Shown: one piece after another, positions 9,365 to 19,000 of the stretch
Position numbering within the stretch: position 1 is the stretch's first letter
How the letters are laid out: each line of letters opens with the position of its first letter
NCBI GenBank assembly: GCA_945871955.1
Contig: CAMBXR010000008.1
Coordinates: 1 to 64,000 of the forward strand
Direction: 5' to 3'
Length of the DNA: 64,000 nt
Source of the DNA: an uncultured Clostridium sp.
Lineage (GTDB): Bacteria > Bacillota > Clostridia > Peptostreptococcales > Peptostreptococcaceae
The notes under the pieces: model-generated
Database searches by the model: none
Told to the model about the DNA's origin: nothing
What the model saw: the letters and a program-made list of their open reading frames with translations, nothing else
Translations under genes and position numbers: made by a program

Positions 9365-10591
9365 ATGCTTATAACAAATTTTACTTACAATGATTTTTAC
9401 AATCTAATCACTTCGATTTTAGATAGCTCATTTAATATTAGTACTACTAAAATATGTGATTCTTCTGACTTTACCAATTACGTTGATGTTGAATTTAGAA
9501 AAATCATTTGGCCAGATTATAATCCTACACATGATTCTACTATGGATGGTCTTTCTCAAATGAAAAAAGGGGCTTTATGTATAGTTCAAAGTGCTATGGA
9601 ATTCACCACAATAGCATTCTCTTTTCCAAAAGAAATATCCAATGATATACTTATTATTGGTCCATTTTTAGAAACTGAAGCTGATGATGAATTCATACTT
9701 AAATTATTAAAGAAGAATAATTTACCTGAAAGTTTAAGGAAAACATTTGCTATTTATTATAATTCTCTTCCTATTGCAAGTTCTATAAAGGTAATTTTAA
9801 CTTTACATACAATTTTAGGACTGTTTATCTCTGATTATAATCCTTCAAATATGTACTATATTGATTTTTCTAAAGATAAACTTAAAGTAACTGATTATAA
9901 TTATGATGATGATTCAGAGTTTTATATAGAGTACCATAAAAAATATAAATCTTGTTTAGAGGATATATTTAAATATATTAGATTGGGTAAGGATGCAACT
10001 GAGATATTGAATGACTATATAGAATTAACTGGTTTATTAAAAGGTAGTTCCATAGAAAAAATTAAAAATAACCTTTGTATTTTAAATACTCAATTCGAAT
10101 CAGAGTTATTAAAAGAGTCCATATCTCCAGCACAAGTGCGCCAACTTTATCTTAAAAATCAGTTACAAATAGAAACTGAAACTAGTAGAATTAAGTTAAT
10201 GAAACTACCTTATAAAATGTTAAAAAAATATAGTCTTTTAATTTCAAATTATAATTTGCAAGAATACTCTTATACCATACGTTGTGCCATAGAATATATT
10301 AATTTTAATTTACAGAGTAATTTATCTTTATCGACTATATCAAAAGCTATTGGTAAGAATTCCTCCTTTTTATCAGCCCAATTTAAAAAAGAAACTAATA
10401 AAACTCTAACTAGATATATACAAGAAAGGCGCATTGAAGAATCTATTCGTATGTTAACTCATACTGATATGAGTATTCAAGAAATTTCTCATATGGTGGG
10501 TATTAATGATTTAAGCTGGTTTTCAAAATTATTTAAAGGTATTACTAATATGTCGCCTACTCAATATAGAGCTAATATGCACAAGTCTTAA
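9365..10591 (+). CDS. AraC family transcriptional regulator
   Basis: 408 residues. The C-terminal 100 residues form a double helix-turn-helix of AraC type (SLSTISKAIGKNSSFLSAQF, then IQEISHMVGINDLSWFSKLF and the closing MSPTQYR). The N-terminal 300 residues are a sensor domain I cannot name. It is divergent from the GPH symporter/GH3 operon, so control of that sugar-uptake operon is the simplest reading. It ends at a terminator shared with the convergent DeoR-like gene. Confidence 0.85.
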   Translation: MLITNFTYNDFYNLITSILDSSFNISTTKICDSSDFTNYVDVEFRKIIWPDYNPTHDSTMDGLSQMKKGALCIVQSAMEFTTIAFSFPKEISNDILIIGPFLETEADDEFILKLLKKNNLPESLRKTFAIYYNSLPIASSIKVILTLHTILGLFISDYNPSNMYYIDFSKDKLKVTDYNYDDDSEFYIEYHKKYKSCLEDIFKYIRLGKDATEILNDYIELTGLLKGSSIEKIKNNLCILNTQFESELLKESISPAQVRQLYLKNQLQIETETSRIKLMKLPYKMLKKYSLLISNYNLQEYSYTIRCAIEYINFNLQSNLSLSTISKAIGKNSSFLSAQFKKETNKTLTRYIQERRIEESIRMLTHTDMSIQEISHMVGINDLSWFSKLFKGITNMSPTQYRANMHKS

Positions 10592-10653
10592 CTTGTATAT
10601 ATTTATAAAGTATTACTTTATTATAAATAAAAAATAAATTAAAACCTACAATA

Positions 10654-10689
10654 AAAAGTACTATCAATTCTATAATTGATAGTACTTTT
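10654..10689. terminator. Bidirectional terminator
   Basis: Perfect 16-bp stem (AAAAGTACTATCAATT and complement) with a four-base loop, between convergent regulator genes. Confidence 0.9.
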
Positions 10690-10692
10690 CTT

Positions 10693-11340
10693 TTATATAT
10701 TCATTTTATCTTTATTTTCAGTATAGCTAATCAAATCACCATCGTATCCTTTATTACAAACGATAGCATCTGATATTTTGTCTACTAGAATAATCATATA
10801 TTCTTCTCTATAACAATATAGACATAAACCTTCTTTTCTTAATACATAAGAAATTGGATACACTTCAAATTTTTCATTTTCTACTTCCAATTGTATGAAA
10901 GACTGATTATCCAAAGCTTTATCAATTTCTTCACATATTTTACTTCTAGTATCGAATTTATCTTCATATAAATCTACTACAAATCGCTTACTAAAATTAT
11001 TTAAAATTTTAGAACATCTACCTTGATCTATAGATTTAAATTTATCGATTAAAAAGGATTCTTCTATATTTTTACTTATATTTTCACCTATGTATAATGC
11101 AAATATTAATGATTCATAGTCACTATATTTCAGTATATGCTTTGATATTATATAGTTTCTATCTATTTCTACTCCTCCATTTGCACCTCTATATATAATT
11201 ATAGGCATTCCCAATACCGATAATTTATCTAAATCTCTACGAATAGTTTTTGTAGATACATTAAAAACATCGGCTAGTTCTTTGATAGTAACTTTTGAGT
11301 TACTTCTTAACAGGTAAAATATAAGTTCTAATAATCTCAT
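10693..11340 (-). CDS. HTH regulator, DeoR/YafY-like with degenerate WYL-type domain
   Basis: 215 residues. The N-terminus is an HTH_11 domain (VTIKELADVFNVSTKTIRRD) followed by the wing GMPIIIYRGANGG seen in YafY-type proteins. The C-terminal part, around YPISYVLRKEGLCLYCYREE, has the position and shape of a WYL ligand-binding domain but lacks the W-Y-L triplet. It lies two bases after the amidohydrolase gene, so the two are co-transcribed and it may control that operon. Confidence 0.75.
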   Translation of the reverse strand: MRLLELIFYLLRSNSKVTIKELADVFNVSTKTIRRDLDKLSVLGMPIIIYRGANGGVEIDRNYIISKHILKYSDYESLIFALYIGENISKNIEESFLIDKFKSIDQGRCSKILNNFSKRFVVDLYEDKFDTRSKICEEIDKALDNQSFIQLEVENEKFEVYPISYVLRKEGLCLYCYREEYMIILVDKISDAIVCNKGYDGDLISYTENKDKMNI

Positions 11341-11342
11341 GA

Positions 11343-12527
11343 TTATTTATGGTTTTTTAACCAATTTATAGCACCGTAAGTGTGTAATGCAGCACCTGTA
11401 GGTAATATATCTTCATTGAATACAACACATTGGTTATGCATTGGAACTCCATATTCTGGATTTTCAAATTTAGCTCCTGCTCCTAATATGAAGTATAAGC
11501 TTGGTACTTCATATGAATAAGAAGCGAAGTCTTCTGATCCCATTCCACCTTGTTCAAATAACATAACAGCTTGTTCACCTACTATATCTTTCATATATCC
11601 AGTGATTTCATGAGCTAAATCATTATCATTAGTTAGTGGTGGAACTGAAGATAATTCTATAAGTTCTGCTTCACCTCTAAATATTTTAGCAGTAGAAGTA
11701 ACTATTTCATTCATTCTTTCGATTACGAAATCTCCCATTTCTTTATCTAAGTATCTGAATGTACCTTCCATAACAACTTCACCTGGTATTATGTTTGGAG
11801 CATCTCCACCAGCAAATTTACCTATTGTTATAACTGCTGGTTTAACAGCTGGTATTTCTCTAGTTAATATAGTTTGAAGTCCTGCATATATATGGTGAGC
11901 TATGTTTATTGGGTCAACACCAGTTTCAGGCATTGCTCCATGACATCCAGTTCCTTTTACAACTATTCTAAATCTAAAGCATCCACCTATACTAGTTCCA
12001 AGTCCACATACTACCATGTTTGATGGTGTTCCTGAGTTTACATGACACGCCATAGCAGCATCAACTTTTGGATTTTCAAGTACTCCAGCTTCTATCATCT
12101 TCTTAGCGCCAGTAAATCCTTCTTCATCTGGTTGGAATACTAATTTAACAGTACCTTCTATTTGATCTTGGTTTTGTTTTAATAATCTAGCAGCACCAAG
12201 TAACATAGCTGTATGCATATCATGTCCACATGAGTGCATTGCTCCATTAGTTGCTTTGAATTCAACATCAGCAGCTTCTGCCATTGGTAGAGCATCCATA
12301 TCAGCTCTTAATAAGAATACTTTTCCTGGTTTTGGTCCAGATATTGTAGCAACTATACCACTTTCACATATTTCTTGTGGCTCATATCCAAACTCTCTTA
12401 ATTTATCCATAACAAATTTCTTTGTCATTGGCAATTCAGTACCAACTTCTGGATTAGCATGAATTGTACGTCTGTATGATATGATATCATCTTTTATTAA
12501 TTTAGCTTGTTCTAGTAAATTGTTCAT
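11343..12527 (-). CDS. M20 family amidohydrolase (N-acyl-amino-acid amidohydrolase type)
   Basis: 394 residues, the usual length for the family. The metal-binding SCGHDMHTAMLLGAA, the Glu pair in FQPDEEG, the HGAMPE motif and the C-terminal GSEDFASYS are all present. Enzymes of this family (hippurate hydrolase, aminoacylase, IAA-amino acid hydrolase) release an amino acid from an N-acyl form with two divalent metal ions, in the cytosol. GAGGTGAC precedes the ATG at the right distance. The gene leads an operon with the HTH regulator. Acyl group and amino acid are unknown. Confidence 0.88.
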   Translation of the reverse strand: MNNLLEQAKLIKDDIISYRRTIHANPEVGTELPMTKKFVMDKLREFGYEPQEICESGIVATISGPKPGKVFLLRADMDALPMAEAADVEFKATNGAMHSCGHDMHTAMLLGAARLLKQNQDQIEGTVKLVFQPDEEGFTGAKKMIEAGVLENPKVDAAMACHVNSGTPSNMVVCGLGTSIGGCFRFRIVVKGTGCHGAMPETGVDPINIAHHIYAGLQTILTREIPAVKPAVITIGKFAGGDAPNIIPGEVVMEGTFRYLDKEMGDFVIERMNEIVTSTAKIFRGEAELIELSSVPPLTNDNDLAHEITGYMKDIVGEQAVMLFEQGGMGSEDFASYSYEVPSLYFILGAGAKFENPEYGVPMHNQCVVFNEDILPTGAALHTYGAINWLKNHK

Positions 12528-12680
12528 AATGTCACCTCATTATTATTTTGTTTAATATATTTTTTTCATATCTTTTATAGTTTATACTTACACTTTAGTA
12601 ATAGTTAAAATATTAACTATCTTTTACAAATTTTATATATTGTAATATTTGAATAAACTATATATTATATGATAATAAAT

Positions 12681-12705
12681 AATGTGGACATATAAGGTCC
12701 ACATT
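12681..12705 (+). terminator. Orphan terminator-like hairpin
   Basis: Perfect 9-bp stem (AATGTGGAC with GTCCACATT), seven-base loop, then TTATTTTTTT on the plus strand. No plus-strand gene lies upstream. It may be left over from a lost gene. Confidence 0.5.
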
Positions 12706-12801
12706 TTATTTTTTTACCAATTGCAAGAAAAAAATAAAATTATATTTAAAGTTATTTTAATATAATCTTTATGTATAATTGTTTATTTACTAATCAACTT
12801 T

Positions 12802-13011
12802 TTATAATTTTATATTTGATTCTAATTTTAAAACAACTTCAACTATTCTTCTTTGTCTTGTTTCTTCTTTTTTTGCACTAGTTATCCATTGATAATATTT
12901 TTTCTTTGCTGAATAAGATAAACTATGATAAAATTTTAACCCTTTACTCCAAATTCTTTCTCCACATCAAATGGTATTTCAATATATGTAGCATCTTTAG
13001 AATTAGCAAAA
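12802..13011 (-). pseudogene. Remnant of a YdeI/DUF1905-type gene with internal deletion
   Basis: On the minus strand two frames carry pieces of one family. The first reads DATYIEIPFDVEKEFGVKG and then hits a stop. From about 12942 a shifted frame reads FYHSLSYSAKKKYYQWI and KKEETRQRRI to a stop at 12802-12804. These match my memory of the start of a DUF1905 domain and the C-terminal YdeI segment; the 100 or so residues normally between them are missing. The upstream end runs into the truncated start of the neighbouring endonuclease/phosphatase gene on the other strand, so both were cut in one rearrangement. Confidence 0.7.
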
Positions 13012-13770
13012 GATTTGTCTGCTGACTTTGCTTTGTTCCAAGAAGTGGATGTAAAGGCAACACGTAGCTATAATATAAATCAAAAAGAAAAAATAGAAAA
13101 ATCTTTTAAAGATTATGGAAGTACATTTGCACTGAATTTCCATGCACCATATATGCTATATCCTTTTAATGAGCCACATGGTATTGTAGATTCTGGATTA
13201 CTAACTCTATCAAAGTATAATGTAAATTCAGCAACACGTATCAGCTATCCTGTAGATACTAGCTTTTTTACAAAATTCTTTGATTTAGACAGATGCTTTA
13301 CTATCAACCGTTATCCAGTATCAAACAACAAAGAATTAGTATTAATAAATAATCATATGTCTGCCTATGATAAAGGTGGTATAATACGCTCCCAACAACT
13401 TGAACTACTTAATAAAACTATGAAAGAGGAATATGATAAAGGTAATTATGTAATTGTTGGTGGAGATTTTAACCATGCCCTAAATATAGAAGATGATACT
13501 TTTTTATCAGAACAACGGGTACCAGAATGGGTATACAGACTTACTGATGAAAATCTTGTTGAAGGTATGAGTATTGTCAATGCCTCTAACAATACAGAAG
13601 TTCCTACTTGTCGTACTGCTGATATACCTTATACAAAAGGTATAAACTATACTTCCGTATTGGATGGTTTTATTATTTCTGATAATATTACAGCTACTGC
13701 TGAAAACATAGATGCTGACTTTATGTATAGTGATCATAATCCAGTAAAATTAAAATTTAAATTAAACTAA
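12994..13770 (+). pseudogene. N-terminally truncated endonuclease/exonuclease/phosphatase family gene
   Basis: An open frame encodes most of an EEP-fold enzyme: ADFALFQEVDVKATRSY (catalytic Glu), INNHMSAYDKGG, VGGDFNHAL (Asp/Asn) and the final SDHNPVKLKF (Asp-His). About 100 N-terminal residues, including the first metal-binding Asn of the family and any signal or membrane segment, are missing. In-frame codons upstream of 13015 overlap the YdeI remnant and have no ATG or ribosome binding site; the only start is a TTG at 13015. I call it a pseudogene, though a short product cannot be excluded. Confidence 0.7.
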
Positions 13771-13785
13771 TATAAATATTATGAT

Positions 13786-13826
13786 AAAAAAAGAACTACT
13801 AAGATGTGAACCTAATAGTTCTTTTT
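13786..13826 (+). terminator. Terminator after the truncated EEP gene
   Basis: Stem AAAAAAGAACTA with TAGTTCTTTTT and a 17-base loop. Confidence 0.7.
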
Positions 13827-13917
13827 CATTATTACCAAAGAAGCATTGTACATCTGTAACAGTTATTATCTCATCAAATTACTTGCCTATAAATTCAAGT
13901 ATGTATTATTTAAAAAA

Positions 13918-13946
13918 GTGTAATAATTAAACTGTAAGTATAAAAG
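13918..13946 (+). repeat. 29-bp direct repeat, left copy, flanking the nitroreductase gene
   Basis: Matches 14689-14717 at 27 of 29 positions (core ATTAARCTGTAAGTATAAAAG). The right copy covers the last codons of the nitroreductase gene and the bases after it. Confidence 0.7.
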
Positions 13947-14046
13947 AAGAATATAATAAAAAAGATATAATAATATATTTTCAATTAATCGTAAAAAAAC
14001 GCTTAACCTAAAATTTCAAATTAATATTATTAAAGGAGTATAAGTT

Positions 14047-14697
14047 ATGAATAGAAATGAAGTAATGGATATATTAAATTTTAGACATGCATGTAAAGAA
14101 TTTGATTCAACTAAAAAAATAAGTTCTGAAGACTTAGAAGTTATAATTGAAGGTGGTAGATTAGCCCCTAGTTCTGTAGGTATAGAGCCTTGGCATTTTA
14201 TTATTATAGAAAATCAAGAATTAAAAGATGAATTAGCAAAAGTATGTTTCGGTGGAACAAAGCAAATACCTACTTGTAGTCATTTTGTAATATTTTTAAC
14301 TAGAACTCCAAAGGAAGTAAGATCAAATTCAGATTACATAAATCATTTATTAAAAGATGTACAACACCTTCCAGAAGATGCAGCATCTCAAATGAAAGGA
14401 TTTCTTAAAACTGTAGATGACATTGTAGGTGATGATAGAAATATGCAAGCTTATGCTAATGAGCAAACTTACATTGCTCTATCAAGTATGATGTTAAGTG
14501 CAGCTATGTTAAAAATAGATTCTTGTACAATAGGCGGTATGGATAAGAAAGCTGTTGAAAAAATACTTGTAGATAGAGGTTTAATAGATATAGATAAATT
14601 CCAAGTAACTGTAGGATGCGCTTTTGGATATAGAGTTAAGGAGGCAAAACCTAAGTTAAGACAACCTATAAAGGAAGTTGTTACTATGGTGAAATAA
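14047..14697 (+). CDS. Nitroreductase family protein (NAD(P)H-dependent, FMN)
   Basis: 216 residues, a typical single-domain nitroreductase. The FMN-binding start (FRHACKEFDSTKKIS), the LAPSSVGIEPWHFIII segment and the C-terminal GCAFGYRV fit the NfnB/YdgI group, which transfers hydride from NAD(P)H to nitro compounds, quinones or unknown electrophiles. AAAGGAG precedes the ATG. It stands alone, between two copies of a 29-bp repeat and before its own terminator. Confidence 0.87.
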   Translation: MNRNEVMDILNFRHACKEFDSTKKISSEDLEVIIEGGRLAPSSVGIEPWHFIIIENQELKDELAKVCFGGTKQIPTCSHFVIFLTRTPKEVRSNSDYINHLLKDVQHLPEDAASQMKGFLKTVDDIVGDDRNMQAYANEQTYIALSSMMLSAAMLKIDSCTIGGMDKKAVEKILVDRGLIDIDKFQVTVGCAFGYRVKEAKPKLRQPIKEVVTMVK

Positions 14698-14717
14698 TTA
14701 AGCTGTAAGTATAAAAG
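14689..14717 (+). repeat. 29-bp direct repeat, right copy
   Basis: Second copy of the repeat at 13918-13946, with two mismatches. It overlaps the stop codon of the nitroreductase gene. Confidence 0.7.
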
Positions 14718-14743
14718 GTGAACTATTAATAAGTCCACCTTTT
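14713..14743 (+). terminator. Terminator of the nitroreductase gene
   Basis: Stem AAAAGGTG with CACCTTTT, 15-base loop, T-rich tail. Confidence 0.7.
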
Positions 14744-14920
14744 TGTTTTTGTTTAGTATAAATTTTAGTTATATTATTCATCATTTGAACTTTCGCTATC
14801 ATGAATGCTTTTTCATCATGACTAGTTTTACTATCATTAACTTGAACATTCTTATGAACGTGCTTGCTATCATTTAATTTGTTTGATTGATTCATAATAA
14901 TTATACACATTTATAATAAA

Positions 14921-15328
14921 TTATTCTTGTTCACTATCACCCTCAGGCTATACAGTGATAGTAGGATTCTCAGTTTGCACCTCTTATACTACTGTATCAT
15001 ATTTTTCTATTTCTAATAATAAATCCATCTCTAAAAAGTCCATAAGTATATCTACTTAATAAGCAGTTATAGGATAAGAAAATAAGAATACCATTACTAT
15101 GCTTATTAAGTCAAAAATTATTGATATACGTCCTAGTATAGTAGTTTTTTATTATTAATAATATTTTTTAAATTATTAAATTTCTTTGTATTTATATATA
15201 TCTTCCATAAAAGTAACAATATAAGTATAATTGTAAACAAAATAAAATACTTTTTACTAAGACATCATATATAATATTATGCTTATTGCATTTATAATAT
15301 AGACTAGTATTTTATTTATGATTTTCAT
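14921..15328 (-). pseudogene. Decayed membrane-protein gene(s)
   Basis: From an ATG at 15328 a hydrophobic start (MKIINKILVYIINAISIIL) soon meets stops. A shifted frame then reads a clear membrane helix (FILFTIILILLLLW), and the original frame resumes with ISIIFDLISIVMVFLFSY before three more in-frame stops and a final TAA at 14921-14923. Coding-like text of two or three membrane segments plus an acidic tail broken by stops and at least one frameshift indicates a dead gene. The family was not recognised. The stretch 14744-14920 shows only a weak 65-residue frame with no ribosome binding site. Confidence 0.5.
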
Positions 15329-15423
15329 GTATTACCCTATTTTACATTTTTATCTAATCTATATTATCGCAATATACTACAATTATAAATTATTATTTAT
15401 TAACGTTAATTTACAATATTAAT

Positions 15424-15873
15424 CTATACTGAAAACTTTACTATCTTATCTGATTTATTATAAAAATTCTCATACTCATTAATTTCTATTTCCCACTCAC
15501 CATCTAGCAAATCAATATGAATTTTACTACTTCAATCAACAACATTCAAAGGATAATACTAATAGTAAAAGAAATCACAATTTTCCTGCATTACATAAAG
15601 AGATACAGTGTATTCCAAGTTTATATCTAAATATGTGAACTACCATCCACTTAACTAGACCTTAAAGTAATAGATGCTATTAGTAGATAGAGGACTGATG
15701 AGTTCTCTGATGTAGCTTTAGTCCCCATCAAGATATAACTTTGATAATAATGCAAATGTTACTTATCTAATAAAAGACAAAGAGTTTTCAATGTATGAAT
15801 CTATAAATAACCTAATTGTATATAAGCAAGAGCTGGAAAATACTTTTTGAACTTTACCTAAATAATTAAAATC
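15424..15873 (-). pseudogene. Dead gene: 150 codons in one frame with six internal stops
   Basis: One minus-strand frame reads as ordinary protein over its whole length, for example FSSSCLYTIRLFIDSYIENS, YIRELISPLSTNSIYYFK, YLDINLEYTVSLYVMQEN and KIHIDLLDGEWEIEI, but contains six stops (three TAG, two TAA, one TGA) before a closing TAG at 15424-15426. There are no frameshifts. At least some stops stand where Trp would fit (SGW*FTYL, VVD*SSK). It is the C-terminal part or whole of a soluble protein I could not name. The flanks 15329-15423 and 15874-15915 hold nothing recognisable. Confidence 0.5.
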
Positions 15874-15915
15874 CTAAAACTCTTATTAAATGACATCACT
15901 CCTTATAAATCATTT

Positions 15916-15950
15916 ATTTTGACATTTTTTTAAATTTTTAGTGTCAAAAT
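15916..15950. repeat. Inverted repeat upstream of the 11-residue-repeat protein
   Basis: ATTTTGACA and TGTCAAAAT, perfect 9-bp arms around a 17-base AT spacer, followed by TTCTTTTTATT, about 100 bases before the start codon. It could be an operator or an old terminator. Confidence 0.4.
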
Positions 15951-16047
15951 TTCTTTTTATTCATAATGTGTTATTAGATAAGTTATTTATCATCATTTTA
16001 GATAAATAGTTTATTAAATATAAAATTTAAAAAGGAGTGTTTTTTAT

Positions 16048-19000
16048 TTGAAAACAAATAAAACCAAAATTAATTATAATACTGGCTCCAATGAGTTTCA
16101 TTATATAAGAGCAAAAAGAAATTGTTATCCAAAAAATAATTGTTGCTCTCAAAATGATTATAATAACTGTTATGATAAATGTAACTCCAATTGGAAACCG
16201 TGTAATAATAAATGTGACCACCACGATAAAAATTGCTTAAAACCAAATTCTTTTCCAGCTGACTGCTGTGTAGCTAGTTTAAGAGACGCTTTAGAAGCAA
16301 TTATAAATGCTATTGAATGTTTAGCAAACCCAACATTCACTGTAAATGTTATTTTATTTACTAGTAATGGAAATTCTTTCACTATTCCTTTTAGTAAATC
16401 AAATCTATCAAACATCAGAATTACAAAGGATAGCATAATTTTTAACGATTTAGCTATTTCTCTTAATAGTATAGTAAAAATAGAAATTTTATCTAATTCT
16501 GTTAGTTCAAGCTTCACTAATTCTTTATTAGATTGCTTGGAGGATATAACTGATAGCTGTAATGGTAACTGTCATAATCCTTATTTAGCAGTAGATATAG
16601 ACGATGAGTGTATCTGTCCAAATTGTAAAGAAAGAAAATGTAATTGTAAATGCAGAAATAGTCTGCAAGATTTTATAGAAAATAACGCTGAAGACTTAGA
16701 TACAATCTCTCTACTAGGACTGGGTGAAAATACTACAATAACATCTATTGAAGATATTTCAACTATAAGTGTTGTTGGTTCTATAAATACAAATATTGAT
16801 ACTACAAGTGTATTAAAATCAGCTAATATTTTTACAAGTACTTTAAATGCTATATCCACTTTAGGTACAAGCACTGTAGAACTTGTTGATAGTTTAACTC
16901 TTGAAAGTTCAACTGTTGTTTCTAATTTAACTCAATCTACAACACCAGTTTTATCTTCTTTAACAACAACACCTGTAACTGTAGTTTCTTCTATTGCTGA
17001 AACTAATACTGATGTTATATCTAGTATAACTTCAACTACTGAAACTATAAGCCTTGTATCTAATGTTTCATCAGTATCTGTTGTATCATCTATTGCTCAA
17101 ACAACTTCAAATGCCATAACATCTATAAGTATCAGTGATATAGATGTTGTTAACAGTATAACTGTTTCTACTGTAGATGCAGTTACTAGCCTAACAACTA
17201 CTGAAACTTCTGTATTAAATACTATAACACCTACTCTTGTATCAGGTATATCTAGTGTAACTTTAAACCCTGTAACTGTAGTAGAAGCTATAACTCCTGT
17301 TACTCAGTCAATTTCAACAATAGAAAACCCATCTTTAATAGATGCAGTCACAACTATAACTACTAATACTGAATCTTTATTTAGTAACTTTACTCCTACT
17401 ACTATAGAAGGTGTATCAAGTGTTACTTTTACAAATACAGATGTGGTAAATACAGTAGCTACACGTACTGTCACTGTTGTAACTGATGTAACTTCAACTA
17501 GCCCAAGTAATGTTGTTACTAATGTAAGACCTTCTACTGTATCATTAGTTAGTAATATTTCTTATACACCTGCTAATGTCGTAACTGATATATCTACAAG
17601 TACTGCAGATGTATTATTTGCATCAACTAATCATACAACTGTAGATAATGTATTATCAAATCTGGATATTATTAACAACTTCCAAAACCCTCATATAGTT
17701 ACAGTAGCTGATTGTATGGGTGAAGGAGATTTAGAAATTAATGTAAGTGATGTACCTGTTTCCATTACTAATTATACTGAAAATTTAGTAGCTCAATTGA
17801 ATCTATTAGTTACACGTTTAAACAGTATAATAAAAGAATGTTGTTGCAAATGCTCTGATACTTTACCATTTTTCAAATTATCAGATTTATTAGCTCCTGT
17901 AACATTTGATCTTACTACTAGTGTACTAATAAACGGCGAAGTTGCACATGCTAATTGTATAACAATACCTGTTTTAGATGAAAGCACTACAAATTATGTT
18001 CATAATATTGATAGCTCATTATTAGCAAACAGCATATTTAGTGGATTTAGTACTGATGAACATGGTACTGTTTTAGCAAGTATAACTCCTGTTACTATTC
18101 CTGGTTTTACTGACTTAGTATATACAGTGACAGATGCAGTTAAGTCAATTAATCTAGACACTATTGCTCTTGCTACTTCAATAAGTACAACTACTTCAAC
18201 TATACTTGCTATAGATAATGTTTCTACTATAAGCGCTGTTAATAGCATTACAGCAACTACTGGTAGCTTTGTTGAAAATATAGCTGGTGTAAGTCCTATA
18301 GATGTTATTACTACACTAACTGCAACAACTAGCCCTGTAGTATCAGCTTCTTCAAGTTCAACAGTTGATGTATTAACTGGCTTATCAATTACAAATACAG
18401 CTGTAGGTGCTTCTTTAACTACAACTACAGAAAGCTTTGTAAGTACTATCTCAGCTACTACTTTATCTGTTTTATCTTCTATAGTTGAAAATACTATAAG
18501 TGTAGTTGAAAGTATAACTCCTACTACTATAAATGCAGCATCTAGTACTATAACTGTAACTACTCTTCCTTTCGTAACAAGTGTAACTGATACTTTAACT
18601 TCTGTTGTTGAATCTATAAGTCTAGCAAATACTTCAGTATTAACTTCTATAACTCCTGTTACTGTAAGTGTATTATCTGATATAACTCCATCTACTGTAG
18701 TAATAAATCGTGTAACTAATACTTCTACTGCAAATGTATTAACTAGTGTAACTCCAGTCACTCAAACTATTACTACTGTAAATTCAGTTTCAACACAAGA
18801 TATACCTCTAATTTCAGAATTTACTACTATTCCTGTAATTACTTCAATTATATTAAATACTCAATCTGCAACTGTTGTTGATGATGTAGTTATTACTCCT
18901 AGCCTTGTTACTGTAGTTGAAGATATATCTGAAGAAGTTTTAAATGTATTTGTTCCTTCTAGTCAAGAAATACTTGCTTCTACAGTATTTGTTGGAAATG

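Noticed and set aside
14698..14910. 70-codon minus-strand frame after the nitroreductase gene
   Set aside because: No ribosome binding site, it overlaps the nitroreductase terminator and repeat, and it lies in decayed DNA. No recognisable family.
15900..16047. Sigma-K promoter ahead of the repeat protein
   Set aside because: A CATAATG-like sequence exists near 15962 but the rest of the consensus cannot be matched convincingly.
18000..18761. 253-codon frame opposite the repeat protein
   Set aside because: It is the complement of the Val/Ser/Thr repeat array, which by composition rarely yields stops; no start site or neighbours support it.
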